A stretch of 64,000 nt of DNA from Alteromonadaceae bacterium (GTDB lineage: Bacteria > Pseudomonadota > Gammaproteobacteria > Enterobacterales > Alteromonadaceae), in the NCBI GenBank assembly GCA_013216015.1, contig JABSOI010000010.1, positions 124,001-188,000 on the forward strand, given 5' to 3'. The translations under genes were made by a program, and so were the position numbers. The notes under the pieces were generated by a model that saw nothing but the letters and a program-made list of their open reading frames with translations, did no database searches and had not been told where the DNA came from. Shown in pieces: positions 1 through 9,100 of this stretch (position 1 is its first letter; every line of letters starts with the position of its first letter).

Positions 1-5
1 TTTTA

Positions 6-788
6 ATGCTTTCATTAGCCATTAGCTTCAACGGATCAACAAATCCTTTTGGGGAAATTACCGGATTTGTTTCAAATAAGGGTCAAAATAATAATACAAC
101 CGCATTTAATGATTTTCTTACACCTAATTATTATCTGTTAGATCAGGACGATATTTTTATTGATGAGGTTGATCAGTTTCTAAATAGTGTCAGACAACAA
201 CAATTTCACCATCCTTTTGAAAATAAAAAAGGAAAAATAACAACCACAACCACTACGACTAAAGGCGACTTTGCTGCTGTGAAACGCACAAGATTCGTTA
301 CCCTGCATCATACGGCAACCGATCTGTACCTACAAAAAGCTAAAACATCAGTAAACATATACGCAGCCCATGATGGATATATTTCAACCAATAAAAATTC
401 GGGAAAATATAGACACTCTTTATCAATCACTAAAGATATTGAAAATAACGATGGAGTAATTATTGGTAAGTTAGTGACAATTTATGCACATATTGATTTA
501 GATTTAGATGAATCCAGGCAAATATGGTTAGATGGACAGTATATAAACAAAGGTGATCTGATTTCTGAAAATTTATATGCCAAGACTTCAGGTGGTCCGC
601 ATTTACATTTTGAGATACGTTATTATCGCTTGAATGATGATGGTAGTGAAACATTTTATGGTAAAGGTGGAGCAGCCAGAAATTCAGGCTTAACCCAACC
701 ATCAGCCGGTGATTTCAAGTTTGGCGCCTGGAACCCGAAAGTTGGTTATGGATTTGGTGATCCGAAGAGTCATGGCTTGTTCTTTTGA
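6..788 (+). CDS. M23 (LytM-type) metallopeptidase domain protein, possibly 5'-partial
   Basis: Likely a zinc peptidase or peptidase-like protein of the M23 family, which cleaves peptide cross-links in peptidoglycan. Seen: a candidate first metal motif HxxxD (H102, D106), the AAHDGYIS turn around 120-127, VTIYAHI around 158-163, and the family signature GGPHLHFEIR with the HxH pair at 199 and 201. The N-terminal ~95 residues have no recognised domain and include a run of threonines. No signal peptide is visible. The ATG at 6 has no upstream stop inside the window, so the true start may lie to the left and the protein may be truncated here. It converges with the glycosyltransferase-like gene, with a REP-like palindrome between. 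The fold is fairly sure; substrate and activity are not. Confidence 0.7.
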   Translation: MLSLAISFNGSTNPFGEITGFVSNKGQNNNTTAFNDFLTPNYYLLDQDDIFIDEVDQFLNSVRQQQFHHPFENKKGKITTTTTTTKGDFAAVKRTRFVTLHHTATDLYLQKAKTSVNIYAAHDGYISTNKNSGKYRHSLSITKDIENNDGVIIGKLVTIYAHIDLDLDESRQIWLDGQYINKGDLISENLYAKTSGGPHLHFEIRYYRLNDDGSETFYGKGGAARNSGLTQPSAGDFKFGAWNPKVGYGFGDPKSHGLFF

Positions 789-910
789 GTGATTGTTGAG
801 TGATGCTATTGATTGATGCAATACAGGTGATTGGATGGGTTGCCTGAAGCGTAATCCACTCATTCGTTCAGCATAAAATATTTGATGTTTTGTTTAAAAC
901 CTGCTTTTTT

Positions 911-942
911 GATGGGTTACGCCGTTGGCTAGCCCATCCTAC
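911..942. repeat. REP-like palindrome, copy 1
   Basis: The sequence GATGGGTTACGCC, a short centre, then GGCTAGCCCATC forms an imperfect hairpin. Related palindromes occur at 9072, 25617, 27423, 27503, 37081 and 42105, all between genes. This copy lies between two convergent genes, where such a hairpin may also help end transcription. Confidence 0.75.
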
Positions 943-977
943 TTTTTATAAACCATTATCTTAATATCAATCTTGTA

Positions 978-2207
978 TTAAGTAATTAATTTGGTATCAA
1001 ACAAACACGTTTCAATTGCTTCTTCTAAAGCAATATCTTCATAACCCAAGTTTCGAATACCATGTAGAAATTTCATTGTTCTAAAAGCATCGAACCAAAC
1101 AAATAGTTGTTTATCAAATTGCTTTTTAGTTACTTTGGTATGTTTAAAAACAAATGAATCCAGCCCTTGTTCAATTAGCACAGAACTGACTTTCTCTGGT
1201 AAATTATCAAACCACACGGCTAAATTATCCCTGTATTGATATAAACATTCAAAAGCAGCTAAACAACTCTTTAAATAATTAAATAGTTGGGGATGATAAT
1301 AACAATATACTTGTTCATTTTGATTAAGAACCATAATTTCACTGACCGCAGGACCTGTTCCAAAGGGTACTCTGTCAGAATTTCTTGCGTCTATAATAAT
1401 TGAGATATGTTCAAAAAATTCAACTTCACCTATTTTTGCTAATTTATTTAACAGATAAAAATCTTCTCCTGCACTGCGTTTAGGAAAGCCTCTTACCATT
1501 GCATAAGCTTGTGCTTGAAAAACTAATATACTACCTATGGTGAAAAATGCATAAGGTGAATTTGCATACTTCAAGCCAGCAACAAAATACCTTAAAGCAT
1601 TTTCATATTGCTGATTTGCTGTATGAAGCACTAGGTTTTCACTCTTATGGTGAAAATTAAAACAACCAATCACAGTTTTAGCGTTGGCCTGAGCCATAAC
1701 AGAGAAATAATCGTCAGGCAGATGACTATCTGCGTCAGTTGAATAAATCCAATGTGATGAAACTATGCCATGAGAAATCAATGACAAGGCGAGATCTGCA
1801 CCTATTTTTCTCGCAAGACCAACACCTTGTTTTATCGGTATTGGTTTAGTAAAGCGATCAACTAAAAGCAACCATGAATTACCATTGTTTACTTGAACTA
1901 AAGTTAAATTTTCATGCTGCCAGTAAAGCTTACCTAATGATAAACCTTGTTCATATAACAATTGTTGTTGGAAATTACTGTCATGACTACTGCTATAACT
2001 GTCAGGCTGATTAATTACACAGATCATCAAAACTTGTTGTTGCGCTAGCTTCGATGAGTAAAAACGAGTGATAAAATCAGCTTTTTCTTTAAAGGCTGGA
2101 ATAACCAGAACATGATTAAAATGTATACTTCCAGGAAAACTGGTTAGCGCATCAACTTCAGGTTCAGCATAGGTTGTTAAATATTTGGCAATATTTTTAC
2201 TTTTCAT
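978..2207 (-). CDS. family 2-type glycosyltransferase-like protein
   Basis: A 409-residue cytosolic protein with the look of a GT-A glycosyltransferase. An N-terminal Rossmann-type strand reads HVLVIPAFKE (residues 32-41). A nucleotide-sugar/metal motif STDADSHLP carries a DAD triplet at 158-160. A later GEDFYLLNKLAKIG stretch resembles the acceptor-side ED motif of GT2 enzymes. No transmembrane segment is obvious. The donor and acceptor cannot be read from the sequence. It starts about 30 bp downstream of the miaE stop on the same strand, so the two are probably co-transcribed, with miaE first. There is no sugar-biosynthesis neighbourhood to suggest a polysaccharide role. Confidence 0.6.
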   Translation of the reverse strand: MKSKNIAKYLTTYAEPEVDALTSFPGSIHFNHVLVIPAFKEKADFITRFYSSKLAQQQVLMICVINQPDSYSSSHDSNFQQQLLYEQGLSLGKLYWQHENLTLVQVNNGNSWLLLVDRFTKPIPIKQGVGLARKIGADLALSLISHGIVSSHWIYSTDADSHLPDDYFSVMAQANAKTVIGCFNFHHKSENLVLHTANQQYENALRYFVAGLKYANSPYAFFTIGSILVFQAQAYAMVRGFPKRSAGEDFYLLNKLAKIGEVEFFEHISIIIDARNSDRVPFGTGPAVSEIMVLNQNEQVYCYYHPQLFNYLKSCLAAFECLYQYRDNLAVWFDNLPEKVSSVLIEQGLDSFVFKHTKVTKKQFDKQLFVWFDAFRTMKFLHGIRNLGYEDIALEEAIETCLFDTKLIT

Positions 2208-2239
2208 GATTCTTACTTATCACATTTATTTGAATATGC

Positions 2240-2812
2240 TTAGTGAAGTGCAGCTCGAAATGGTAATTTTTCACATATTTCGGCTTCAACACATAAAACT
2301 TCTTCAAGTCTTTCATCTACCACGGCTTTATCAAAATATTCATATGCTAGTTCTATAAATAAGTTTTTATGCTTTTCTTCAGATTCAGCTATGCTGCTAT
2401 AAAACTCTTTGTCTTTTCCTTCAGGCAAGGCTTGTGCAATTAATGAAAAACGCTCATGACCACGCGCTTCAATGACACCAGCAATAACTAACCTGTCTAA
2501 AAAAAACACTTCGCTACCTTTACGAAATAATGCTCGAAGTTTATTAATGTAAGGATCTTTACTATCAGCGCCTAATTGTGCATTCCTTCTTTGAATAAGC
2601 TTAAGCACTTCTTTAAAATGAATTAATTCTTCAATAGCCAAATCAATCATTGCGCTGACAAGTATTTTTCTATCCGGGTAATGAGAGATCATCGCCATTG
2701 CCATACCTGAGGCTTTTTTTTCTGCGGCAGCGTGATCAACTAGAAAGGTATCAAAATCAGCTAAGGCAACTTGTGCCCATTCTTTAGGTGTGTGGTATTT
2801 CAATTCAAACAT
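2240..2812 (-). CDS. miaE: tRNA-(ms2io6A37) hydroxylase MiaE
   Basis: Hydroxylates the isopentenyl group of 2-methylthio-N6-isopentenyladenosine at position 37 of tRNAs reading codons that start with U, giving ms2io6A. It is a ferritin-like non-haem diiron monooxygenase. Seen: 190 residues, the usual size for the shorter MiaE type, with carboxylate/histidine ligands spaced over the helical bundle: AAAEKKASG near 29, EELIHFKEV near 62, EARGHERFS near 115 and ESEEKHKNLF near 143. The start codon follows a region without another credible start. It leads the pair with the glycosyltransferase-like gene downstream. The assignment is strong from the ExxH pattern and length. Confidence 0.88.
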   Translation of the reverse strand: MFELKYHTPKEWAQVALADFDTFLVDHAAAEKKASGMAMAMISHYPDRKILVSAMIDLAIEELIHFKEVLKLIQRRNAQLGADSKDPYINKLRALFRKGSEVFFLDRLVIAGVIEARGHERFSLIAQALPEGKDKEFYSSIAESEEKHKNLFIELAYEYFDKAVVDERLEEVLCVEAEICEKLPFRAALH

Positions 2813-2942
2813 AGAAGATAATATTAATAAGATTAAAAGTGGCGCTTATTTTACACAGCTATACAAAAGGAACAACTCCAAATCTATAGCTATGTTCAAT
2901 TTTTCTATTTAATACAAGATAACCAAATTTATATAGCCAAAC

Positions 2943-5900
2943 TTATTTTTTGAATAAGTAATATTTTCTACTCGTTATTATAAATAACAAAATAACTAAA
3001 ATATTAAACGTTCCGCCACTACTGGATTGCACAGGATCTTGACTTTGGGTTAATTCCTTATTAGAAATAATAGCCAGTCCACCAGGATCGTCAATAGTAC
3101 CGTTTGCAACAGTATCAGCATCATTCGGACCACCGTCTTCCATTATCAAACGCAAACAATCATAACCTTTCGTTAATCCTGCACTATATAATTCACTGTG
3201 CGGAGGCGGACAAATACCATTAACGCTTGTACCGGAAGAAATACTGTTACTGCCATTTTCAACAAAATCTTGCCAACCGTGTTCTATGGTAAATTTACGA
3301 TATACCGCATTTTCAGGCACCTCAGTCAGCAAAGGAATAACAATACCGACAGAACGACCAAAAGGCTGAATGTTTTTTATTTCAAAATCAAAATATGAAT
3401 CCTGATGAGTCAGTTCATCTTTTTCAATGAGTAACGTATCATCAATTTCTTTTTGAGAAAGTTGCATACCATCAGAAAATTGTAATCTTGCATACTTGCC
3501 AAGCTTTAAGAATAATCCAGGTTCTGTTTCTACCAGCTTTCCTTCTGCAGCATTAACATGTAACTGTTGAATGTACGGAATATCAGAGGGATCCAAATAT
3601 TCTGGTAAGCCATCCAAATCGTAATCGGCGTACCCTTCTATATCATCAGCGATACCATCTCTATCGGTATCACTATTATCCAGTCTAGGCTGACTATCAA
3701 CCACAGGTATATGTACATATTCTAATTGTGACAATTCATTATCACCACTGTCAGTAACCAGAACAGAAAAAGAGATTAAATTTTTCACTGAATCAGGAAA
3801 TTCAATACTTGCGGGATTAAAATACACTTTATGCTGATTCGCACTTATTTCTGTTGATAAATAGTTAGGCAGTGTCCATTCAATAATATGGGTATCACCA
3901 CTATTTGAATCTACAAAAAATAAACTTACCTCTACTTCCCCATCAAACTTTGCAATTGTTGAAACAATTTCACCTTGTTGTTTAACAGAAACTCCAATTT
4001 GTGGAGGTACGTTATTTTCACTTATGGTTATTTGCTGTGTTGCGTTAACGCCAGCATTAATGCCCTCTTTAAACGCTACAATCAGTTGTTCGTCACCTTC
4101 TATTTGCGCATCTTCATTTAGCTTGATATTAATATAGCCGGTAGTTCCACTATTGATAATAATTTTGTTGTCATTGATCTGATAATCAAATTTATCGACT
4201 GAACCACCAATAAAAATAGGTACTTCAAACGGATATGCAGGAGGTTTTCCAGACAAATAAACTGAAACCTTTACAGTAGCGCCCTCAGCAGCAACCAACG
4301 GATGACCAAAATTAGCCATAGGTATAACATTCAATATTTGTTCTATTTCGGCGATATTGCCCGCATCATCTACCGCGCGCCAAAGAATAGGATATGCGCC
4401 GGAGCTGACACTTTTAACGCCCGTTTCAAAACCCAAGGCAAATAAATCACAACAATTGTTCCCATCATGACCGTCTGATACGGTAATTTCAGATATTGCA
4501 ATCAACTCAGTTAATTCAACAAGGGTAAAGGTATGATCTGCATTTATATGCAAAGCCTTAGGTTGGCTGATAATTGGCGCATAATCGTCGATTAAAGGAT
4601 TCGTCCCCGCAATTTCTTCATCAACATTCTTTATGCCATCTGAATCTGTGTCAGCGTTACCATCATCAGGAGATAGCGGGTCGAAACCATAAAGAATTTC
4701 AAACACATCGCTCATGCCGTCACCATCATCATCAGGATCAGCATTATCTCCCAGACCGTCGCCATCAGTATCATTACTTTCCGCAGGATCTAATGGTAAC
4801 TGGTCGATGTAATCTAAAATACCATCGTTGTCATCATCTATATCGAAGACATTACCCATGCCATCTCCATCAGTATCCAAATATTCAACCGGATCTAAAG
4901 GAAAAGCATCGTCTACATCAAGCACACCATCATTATCGTCATCACTGTCTTCGTTATTACCTAAACCATCATTATCTTCGTCACGAGATTCATTAGGATT
5001 TAACGGAAATAAATCAACATTATCTAAAACGCCATCATTATCATCATCAGTATCTAAATTATCGCCGATACCATCACCATCAGTATCTTTTGTTTCTGAC
5101 AGATCTAACGGGAATGCGTCTAAAACGTCTATAACACCATCACCATCATCATCGTTGTCGACATTATTTCCGATACCATCATTATCGTCATCACGCGTCT
5201 CCTTAGGATCGTTAGGTAATGCATCAAACTTATCTTCAACACCATCATTATCATCGTCGGTATCAGCATTGTTACCTATAGTATCGCCATCACTGTCTAA
5301 CCATTCGGTTAAATCCAGAGGAAAAGCATCATTAACATCAATAAAGCCATCGTTATCATCATCACTATCAGAATTATTTCCGATACCATCACCATCGGTA
5401 TCTATACTTTCACCAACATTAAGAGGGAAAGCATCGAGTGAATCAATAACACCATCTCCATCATCGTCGTTATCTGCATTGTTACCTTGCCCATCTCCAT
5501 CGGTGTCGAGCCATTCACTGCTATTTTCAGGAAAAGCATCATTCGCATCGGCTATACCATCATTATCATCATCTGCGTCTGAATTGTTTCCGATACCATC
5601 ACCATCAGTATCTGCCCATTCTGCCGCATTGAACGGAAATACATCTATCCCGTCTAAATACCCGTCATTATCATCATCAGGGTCAACATTATTACCTAAG
5701 CCATCACTATCTGTGTCAGTAGTTTCAAGCACATTCAGAGGAGAAGGATCCAGAATATCTTTAACACCATCACCATCATCATCGTCATCTGCATTATTAC
5801 CAATTCCGTCACCATCTGTATCTACAGATTCAGAAGCATTTAATGGAAACGCATCTATGCCATCTGGTACACCATCACCGTCATCATCTGTATCTGCATT

Positions 5901-6905
5901 ATTACCGATACCATCACCGTCGGTATCTACATATTCACTAGCGTCTAATTCAAAGGCATCCGCATTATCAAGTACACCATCGTTATCGTCGTCACTGTCT
6001 GCAACATTACCAACACCATCACCGTCGGTATCAAGACTTTCATTTGGATCTAATCTAAAGGCATCATCACCGTCAGGCACGCCATCATTATCATCATCGG
6101 TATCTGCATTATCACCTATGGTATCACCATCAAAATCAAACCATTCAGTTGGGTCATCAGGAAAAATATCTGAGCCATTAACAACACCATCACCGTCTCT
6201 ATCAGGATCTGCATTATCGCCAATGCCATCATTGTCACTGTCTCTTGTTTCATTTGCATCTAATGGAAAATCATCATTTACATCTGCAATGTTATCGCCG
6301 TCGTCGTCGAGATCAGCATTATTACCAATACCATCTAAATCAGTATCGAGTTGTTCTAGTGGATCGAGGGGAAAAGCATCATAAGCGTCAATAACACCAT
6401 CGTTATCATCATCACTATCGGCATTATTTCCGATACTATCGCTATCAGTATCTAAAGTCTCAGTGGCGTTTAATGGAAATGCATCCAAGACATCAATAAC
6501 ACCATCATTATCATCATCGGTATCGGCATTATTTCCAAGACAATCACCATCAGTATCTAACCATTCTCTGGGTTCCAAAGGAAAGGGATCATATAAATCA
6601 ATAACAGCATCGTTATCTTTATTGTTATCTGACCCATCCGGTACGCCATCTCCATCATCATCTGTATCAGTATTATTGCCAATACCATCTAAATCAAAAT
6701 CAAACCATTCTGTGCTATCACCAGGAAATAAATCAATAGGATCTAAGCTACCGACAGTATCATCATAACCGTCTCCATCAGTATCAACCACAGGTGTAGG
6801 AACAGGACAAACAACCATACCTGCTTTTTTGTAACTGATTGCACCTGCATTCATATTACTGATTAATAACAATGTTAAAACAACAAACTTAACACCACGA
6901 GACAT
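2943..6905 (-). CDS. thrombospondin type 3 repeat protein with GlyGly-CTERM-like tail
   Basis: A secreted, probably surface-anchored calcium-binding protein of about 1,320 residues. The ATG at 6905 is preferred over an upstream GTG at 6917 because GGGGAA sits just before it. An N-terminal signal peptide (KFVVLTLLLISNMNAGA) is followed by 19 tandem units of ~36 residues, each a pair of acidic loops of the type DTDGDGIGNNADTDDDNDGV then DAFPLDPxE. These are thrombospondin type 3 calcium loops. Beyond residue ~780 come beta-rich regions, then a segment around GWQDFVENGS...GYDCLRLIMEDGGPNDADGxxxGTIDDPGG-like text that matches my memory of the choice-of-anchor U domain. The C-terminus is SSSGG, a hydrophobic stretch, then RKYYLFKK, as in GlyGly-CTERM proteins processed by rhombosortase. 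No rhombosortase gene is in view. Confidence 0.85.
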   Translation of the reverse strand: MSRGVKFVVLTLLLISNMNAGAISYKKAGMVVCPVPTPVVDTDGDGYDDTVGSLDPIDLFPGDSTEWFDFDLDGIGNNTDTDDDGDGVPDGSDNNKDNDAVIDLYDPFPLEPREWLDTDGDCLGNNADTDDDNDGVIDVLDAFPLNATETLDTDSDSIGNNADSDDDNDGVIDAYDAFPLDPLEQLDTDLDGIGNNADLDDDGDNIADVNDDFPLDANETRDSDNDGIGDNADPDRDGDGVVNGSDIFPDDPTEWFDFDGDTIGDNADTDDDNDGVPDGDDAFRLDPNESLDTDGDGVGNVADSDDDNDGVLDNADAFELDASEYVDTDGDGIGNNADTDDDGDGVPDGIDAFPLNASESVDTDGDGIGNNADDDDDGDGVKDILDPSPLNVLETTDTDSDGLGNNVDPDDDNDGYLDGIDVFPFNAAEWADTDGDGIGNNSDADDDNDGIADANDAFPENSSEWLDTDGDGQGNNADNDDDGDGVIDSLDAFPLNVGESIDTDGDGIGNNSDSDDDNDGFIDVNDAFPLDLTEWLDSDGDTIGNNADTDDDNDGVEDKFDALPNDPKETRDDDNDGIGNNVDNDDDGDGVIDVLDAFPLDLSETKDTDGDGIGDNLDTDDDNDGVLDNVDLFPLNPNESRDEDNDGLGNNEDSDDDNDGVLDVDDAFPLDPVEYLDTDGDGMGNVFDIDDDNDGILDYIDQLPLDPAESNDTDGDGLGDNADPDDDGDGMSDVFEILYGFDPLSPDDGNADTDSDGIKNVDEEIAGTNPLIDDYAPIISQPKALHINADHTFTLVELTELIAISEITVSDGHDGNNCCDLFALGFETGVKSVSSGAYPILWRAVDDAGNIAEIEQILNVIPMANFGHPLVAAEGATVKVSVYLSGKPPAYPFEVPIFIGGSVDKFDYQINDNKIIINSGTTGYINIKLNEDAQIEGDEQLIVAFKEGINAGVNATQQITISENNVPPQIGVSVKQQGEIVSTIAKFDGEVEVSLFFVDSNSGDTHIIEWTLPNYLSTEISANQHKVYFNPASIEFPDSVKNLISFSVLVTDSGDNELSQLEYVHIPVVDSQPRLDNSDTDRDGIADDIEGYADYDLDGLPEYLDPSDIPYIQQLHVNAAEGKLVETEPGLFLKLGKYARLQFSDGMQLSQKEIDDTLLIEKDELTHQDSYFDFEIKNIQPFGRSVGIVIPLLTEVPENAVYRKFTIEHGWQDFVENGSNSISSGTSVNGICPPPHSELYSAGLTKGYDCLRLIMEDGGPNDADTVANGTIDDPGGLAIISNKELTQSQDPVQSSSGGTFNILVILLFIITSRKYYLFKK
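4650..6750 (-). repeat. tandem ~108-bp coding repeats (19 units)
   Basis: Nineteen degenerate in-frame units encode the type 3 loops of the gene above. Units keep DTDGDGIGNN and DDDNDGV cores but differ in linker residues, which suggests old duplication with divergence rather than fresh expansion. Copy number could vary by recombination. Confidence 0.85.
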
Positions 6906-7042
6906 ACAATTCCCCACATTTAAAACTTTGATGAAATGATAAAAAACTTCACACTCAACAACAGAATTAACAACATAATTAAAAAAACAATTAAAAACAA
7001 AATTAACAGCAGCATTAAAAAGCTAAAAGCTGCTATTAAGAT

Positions 7043-7657
7043 TTAATAACCAACTTGCTTACCTATTTTATAAGTAAACCCAAGATAAACAGAAGCAATA
7101 TTACCAAATTCAGAAAAATTTGGCTGGTACTTTATACCTAATTTCACTGCAGAATTTTTAGAAAAATTATAACGAGTTGAAAATGCCAGCACAGCATTAA
7201 TATCCTTTTTCTGGGAAAAGAATTTTTCTTCATTTAATTCTGTCCAGGTAAATTTATTTTCAGTGAGTCCTACTGATATGCCAGCTTGATATTCAAAGAC
7301 AATATTCTTTAAAAATGAATTGTAGGTTCTTAGCTTTTGTTGACGGGAGATCAATGCTTCAACCGTATCAACAGAAAAGAAAAGTGAGTTGTTATTCCAT
7401 TCAACTCTTACGTCATTCAAACTATTATAAGATAGGCTCCAATGAATATTATGTTTGCGGGAAAACTGCTCTGACACAGAAAAGTCAAATCCTGTCATTT
7501 TCCTTTTATCACCTTGATGTAAGGCCGCACCTACCTCAAGAGCAGAACTATTCATAGAAAAACTGTAAATAAATACCGTAAAGATAATGGTGACCAATTT
7601 TTTTACATTGTATGGTACTTTTAGAAAAACAACTGCTGAACTACTTTTTATATTCAT
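7043..7657 (-). CDS. small outer-membrane beta-barrel-like protein
   Basis: About 204 residues from the ATG at 7657; an upstream in-frame start at 7708 would put extra residues ahead of the signal sequence, so the shorter form is preferred. The N-terminus has a basic then hydrophobic signal peptide (KKLVTIIFTVFIYSFSM) with likely cleavage after NSSA. The rest alternates polar and aromatic residues in strand-like runs (HNIHWSLSYNSLN, IASVYLGFTYKIG), typical of a small outer-membrane barrel. I do not recognise a family. It lies ~140 bp downstream of nothing obvious on its strand and ~140 bp upstream of the calcium-repeat gene, so the two could share a transcript. A link to anchoring that protein is only a guess. 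Confidence 0.5.
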   Translation of the reverse strand: MNIKSSSAVVFLKVPYNVKKLVTIIFTVFIYSFSMNSSALEVGAALHQGDKRKMTGFDFSVSEQFSRKHNIHWSLSYNSLNDVRVEWNNNSLFFSVDTVEALISRQQKLRTYNSFLKNIVFEYQAGISVGLTENKFTWTELNEEKFFSQKKDINAVLAFSTRYNFSKNSAVKLGIKYQPNFSEFGNIASVYLGFTYKIGKQVGY

Positions 7658-7886
7658 TGCTATTATCGCCAATTTATTGTCAATGTTTTCGTAATATTGA
7701 ATTAGCAATAATTATACCAGTCTCCTCAATTTATATTCAATAATAAATGCTTTTAACAAACACCCTCGTAAATATTAATTAATCAAACAAAAATCAACTA
7801 ATAAACAACTAAAAGTTATAAGATTTTTCTATTAAACAAGAGTAAAATAATGTTCTTGAAAATCAGTCCTCCTGCTAACTAGTATT

Positions 7887-8036
7887 CATCCCGAAACGGG
7901 ATTTTAACGAGGGCGATCCAATGGTGCAATATAAAATCTGCTAGAGTTGGGCGTTTAGCCAATCTAAACAACCTTATCTTCTAATGTTCAGATTGTACCA
8001 GTGGAACGTCCGCAGTAGACATCCATTTAGGGATGG
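7887..8036 (+). repeat. 150-bp structured repeat with terminal inverted repeats, copy A
   Basis: Bounded by CATCCCGAAACGG (7887-7899) and its near complement CCATTTAGGGATG (8023-8035). Internal helices: GGTGCAAT (7923-7930) with ATTGTACC (7992-7999); TTTAG (7954-7958) with CTAAA (7964-7968); AACCTTA with TAATGTT (7970-7988) around a TCTTC loop. The same 150-bp architecture occurs inverted at 18085-18234 with different stem bases but kept pairing. Conserved single-stranded blocks include GAGGGC, GGCGTTTAG and CGCAGTAGACAT. It ends 23 bp before the TTG start of the next gene. It may be a mobile miniature element or a structured RNA. Confidence 0.75.
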
Positions 8037-8059
8037 ACAATAACTAAGAAGTAATTATT

Positions 8060-9037
8060 TTGAATAAAGAATCAGAGTTAAGAGCACGCTACAACGATAA
8101 TACCCGAGGTGTTTATTTTATAGGCACAACTCCACCCAAAAGCGATTCCTCACTTGATCAAATTGATGGTATTGCCGATAAATTATTAGAGCGCGTAAAA
8201 GATATCGACTTTGATGGTTTGATAGTTTACGACATTCAAAATGAGGACTCTCGTACGAATCAGGTAAGACCTTTTCCTTTTAAATCTACCCACGATCCCA
8301 GATTATATTCTTATTTACTCAATAAAAAGTCTAATCGTCCGATAATTACTTATAAAAGTGTCGGGCAATTAAACGCTAGTGAATTTAACGACTGGATCAA
8401 CGAAGCATGGACAGAATACGGTGTAAGAGACTTAGTTCTTGTTGGCAGTCCATCATCCAAGAAGAAACCGTCTCTAACGTTAAATGATGCTTATAAAACA
8501 TTAGCAGACAATCCTCATAATTACTTTACTGGTGGCGTAACTATTGCGGAACGACATGCAAATAAAAAGAATGAGCACCAACGTTTAATTGACAAATACC
8601 AGCAAGGTTGCAACTTCTTTATCTCTCAAGCTATTTATGATCCACAGGCGACAATAGATAAGCTGACCCGTTACGCCATTGAATGTGAAAAGAAAGGTTT
8701 AAGCCCTCAACGCATTATTTTGACTTTTTCACCATGTGGCAGTAAAAAAACATTAGAATTTATTGAATGGCTTGGCGTCAGTGTGCCAGAAGCAACGAGC
8801 TTGCGCATTTTACATGCAGCAAAACCACTATTTGAATCGATAAGAATTTGTAGCAATAGCTTAAAGCAAATATTGGATGCAGTAATACCCTATAAATTAC
8901 CATTAGGTATCAATATAGAAAGTTTAACTAATCGTAAAGATGAAATTGATGGCTCTATTTTACTTTACAAATTATTACGTTCAACAATGGAAAACTACCT
9001 TGCTAAACAAGAATTGTACAAGCATATTAATAGTTAA
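8060..9037 (+). CDS. methylenetetrahydrofolate reductase-like TIM-barrel protein
   Basis: A 325-residue protein that resembles the MTHFR/MetF flavoprotein family, which reduces methylene-THF to methyl-THF. Seen: an N-terminal VYFIGTTPPKSD segment in place of the usual FEFFPP strand, LVLVGSPSS in the middle, GVTIAERHANKKNEHQR followed by a FISQAIYDPQATIDKL segment that corresponds to the family's substrate-binding FxxTQxxF region, and RIILTFSPCGSKKTLEF. It is clearly divergent from E. coli MetF, so the substrate may differ. The only credible start is TTG at 8060 with a weak AAGAAG site; no ATG exists near the N-terminus. The structured repeat copy A lies directly upstream and would be in its 5' leader if transcription starts further up. 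Confidence 0.6.
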   Translation: MNKESELRARYNDNTRGVYFIGTTPPKSDSSLDQIDGIADKLLERVKDIDFDGLIVYDIQNEDSRTNQVRPFPFKSTHDPRLYSYLLNKKSNRPIITYKSVGQLNASEFNDWINEAWTEYGVRDLVLVGSPSSKKKPSLTLNDAYKTLADNPHNYFTGGVTIAERHANKKNEHQRLIDKYQQGCNFFISQAIYDPQATIDKLTRYAIECEKKGLSPQRIILTFSPCGSKKTLEFIEWLGVSVPEATSLRILHAAKPLFESIRICSNSLKQILDAVIPYKLPLGINIESLTNRKDEIDGSILLYKLLRSTMENYLAKQELYKHINS

Positions 9038-9071
9038 ACGTCATACAAAAATATAAAAACAGCTCTTTAGA

Positions 9072-9099
9072 GGATGGGTTAGCCAAGTGCTTAACCCAC
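9072..9099. repeat. REP-like palindrome, copy 2
   Basis: GGATGGGTTAGCC, a short centre, then TTAACCCAC forms a weaker version of the palindrome at 911. It lies between the convergent MTHFR-like gene and recQ. Confidence 0.6.
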
Positions 9100-9100
9100 T

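Noticed and set aside
4828-6384. Long plus-strand ORF of 518 codons, rich in Ser and Pro
   Set aside because: It is antisense to the Asp-rich repeat gene. GAC/GAT-rich codons read backwards give Ser/Pro/Thr without stops, so it is a composition shadow with no ribosome site.
7887-8059. Riboswitch controlling the MTHFR-like gene
   Set aside because: The position fits, but a second copy of the same element at 18085 has no gene downstream and the element has mobile-type terminal inverted repeats. A folate riboswitch was not recognised.
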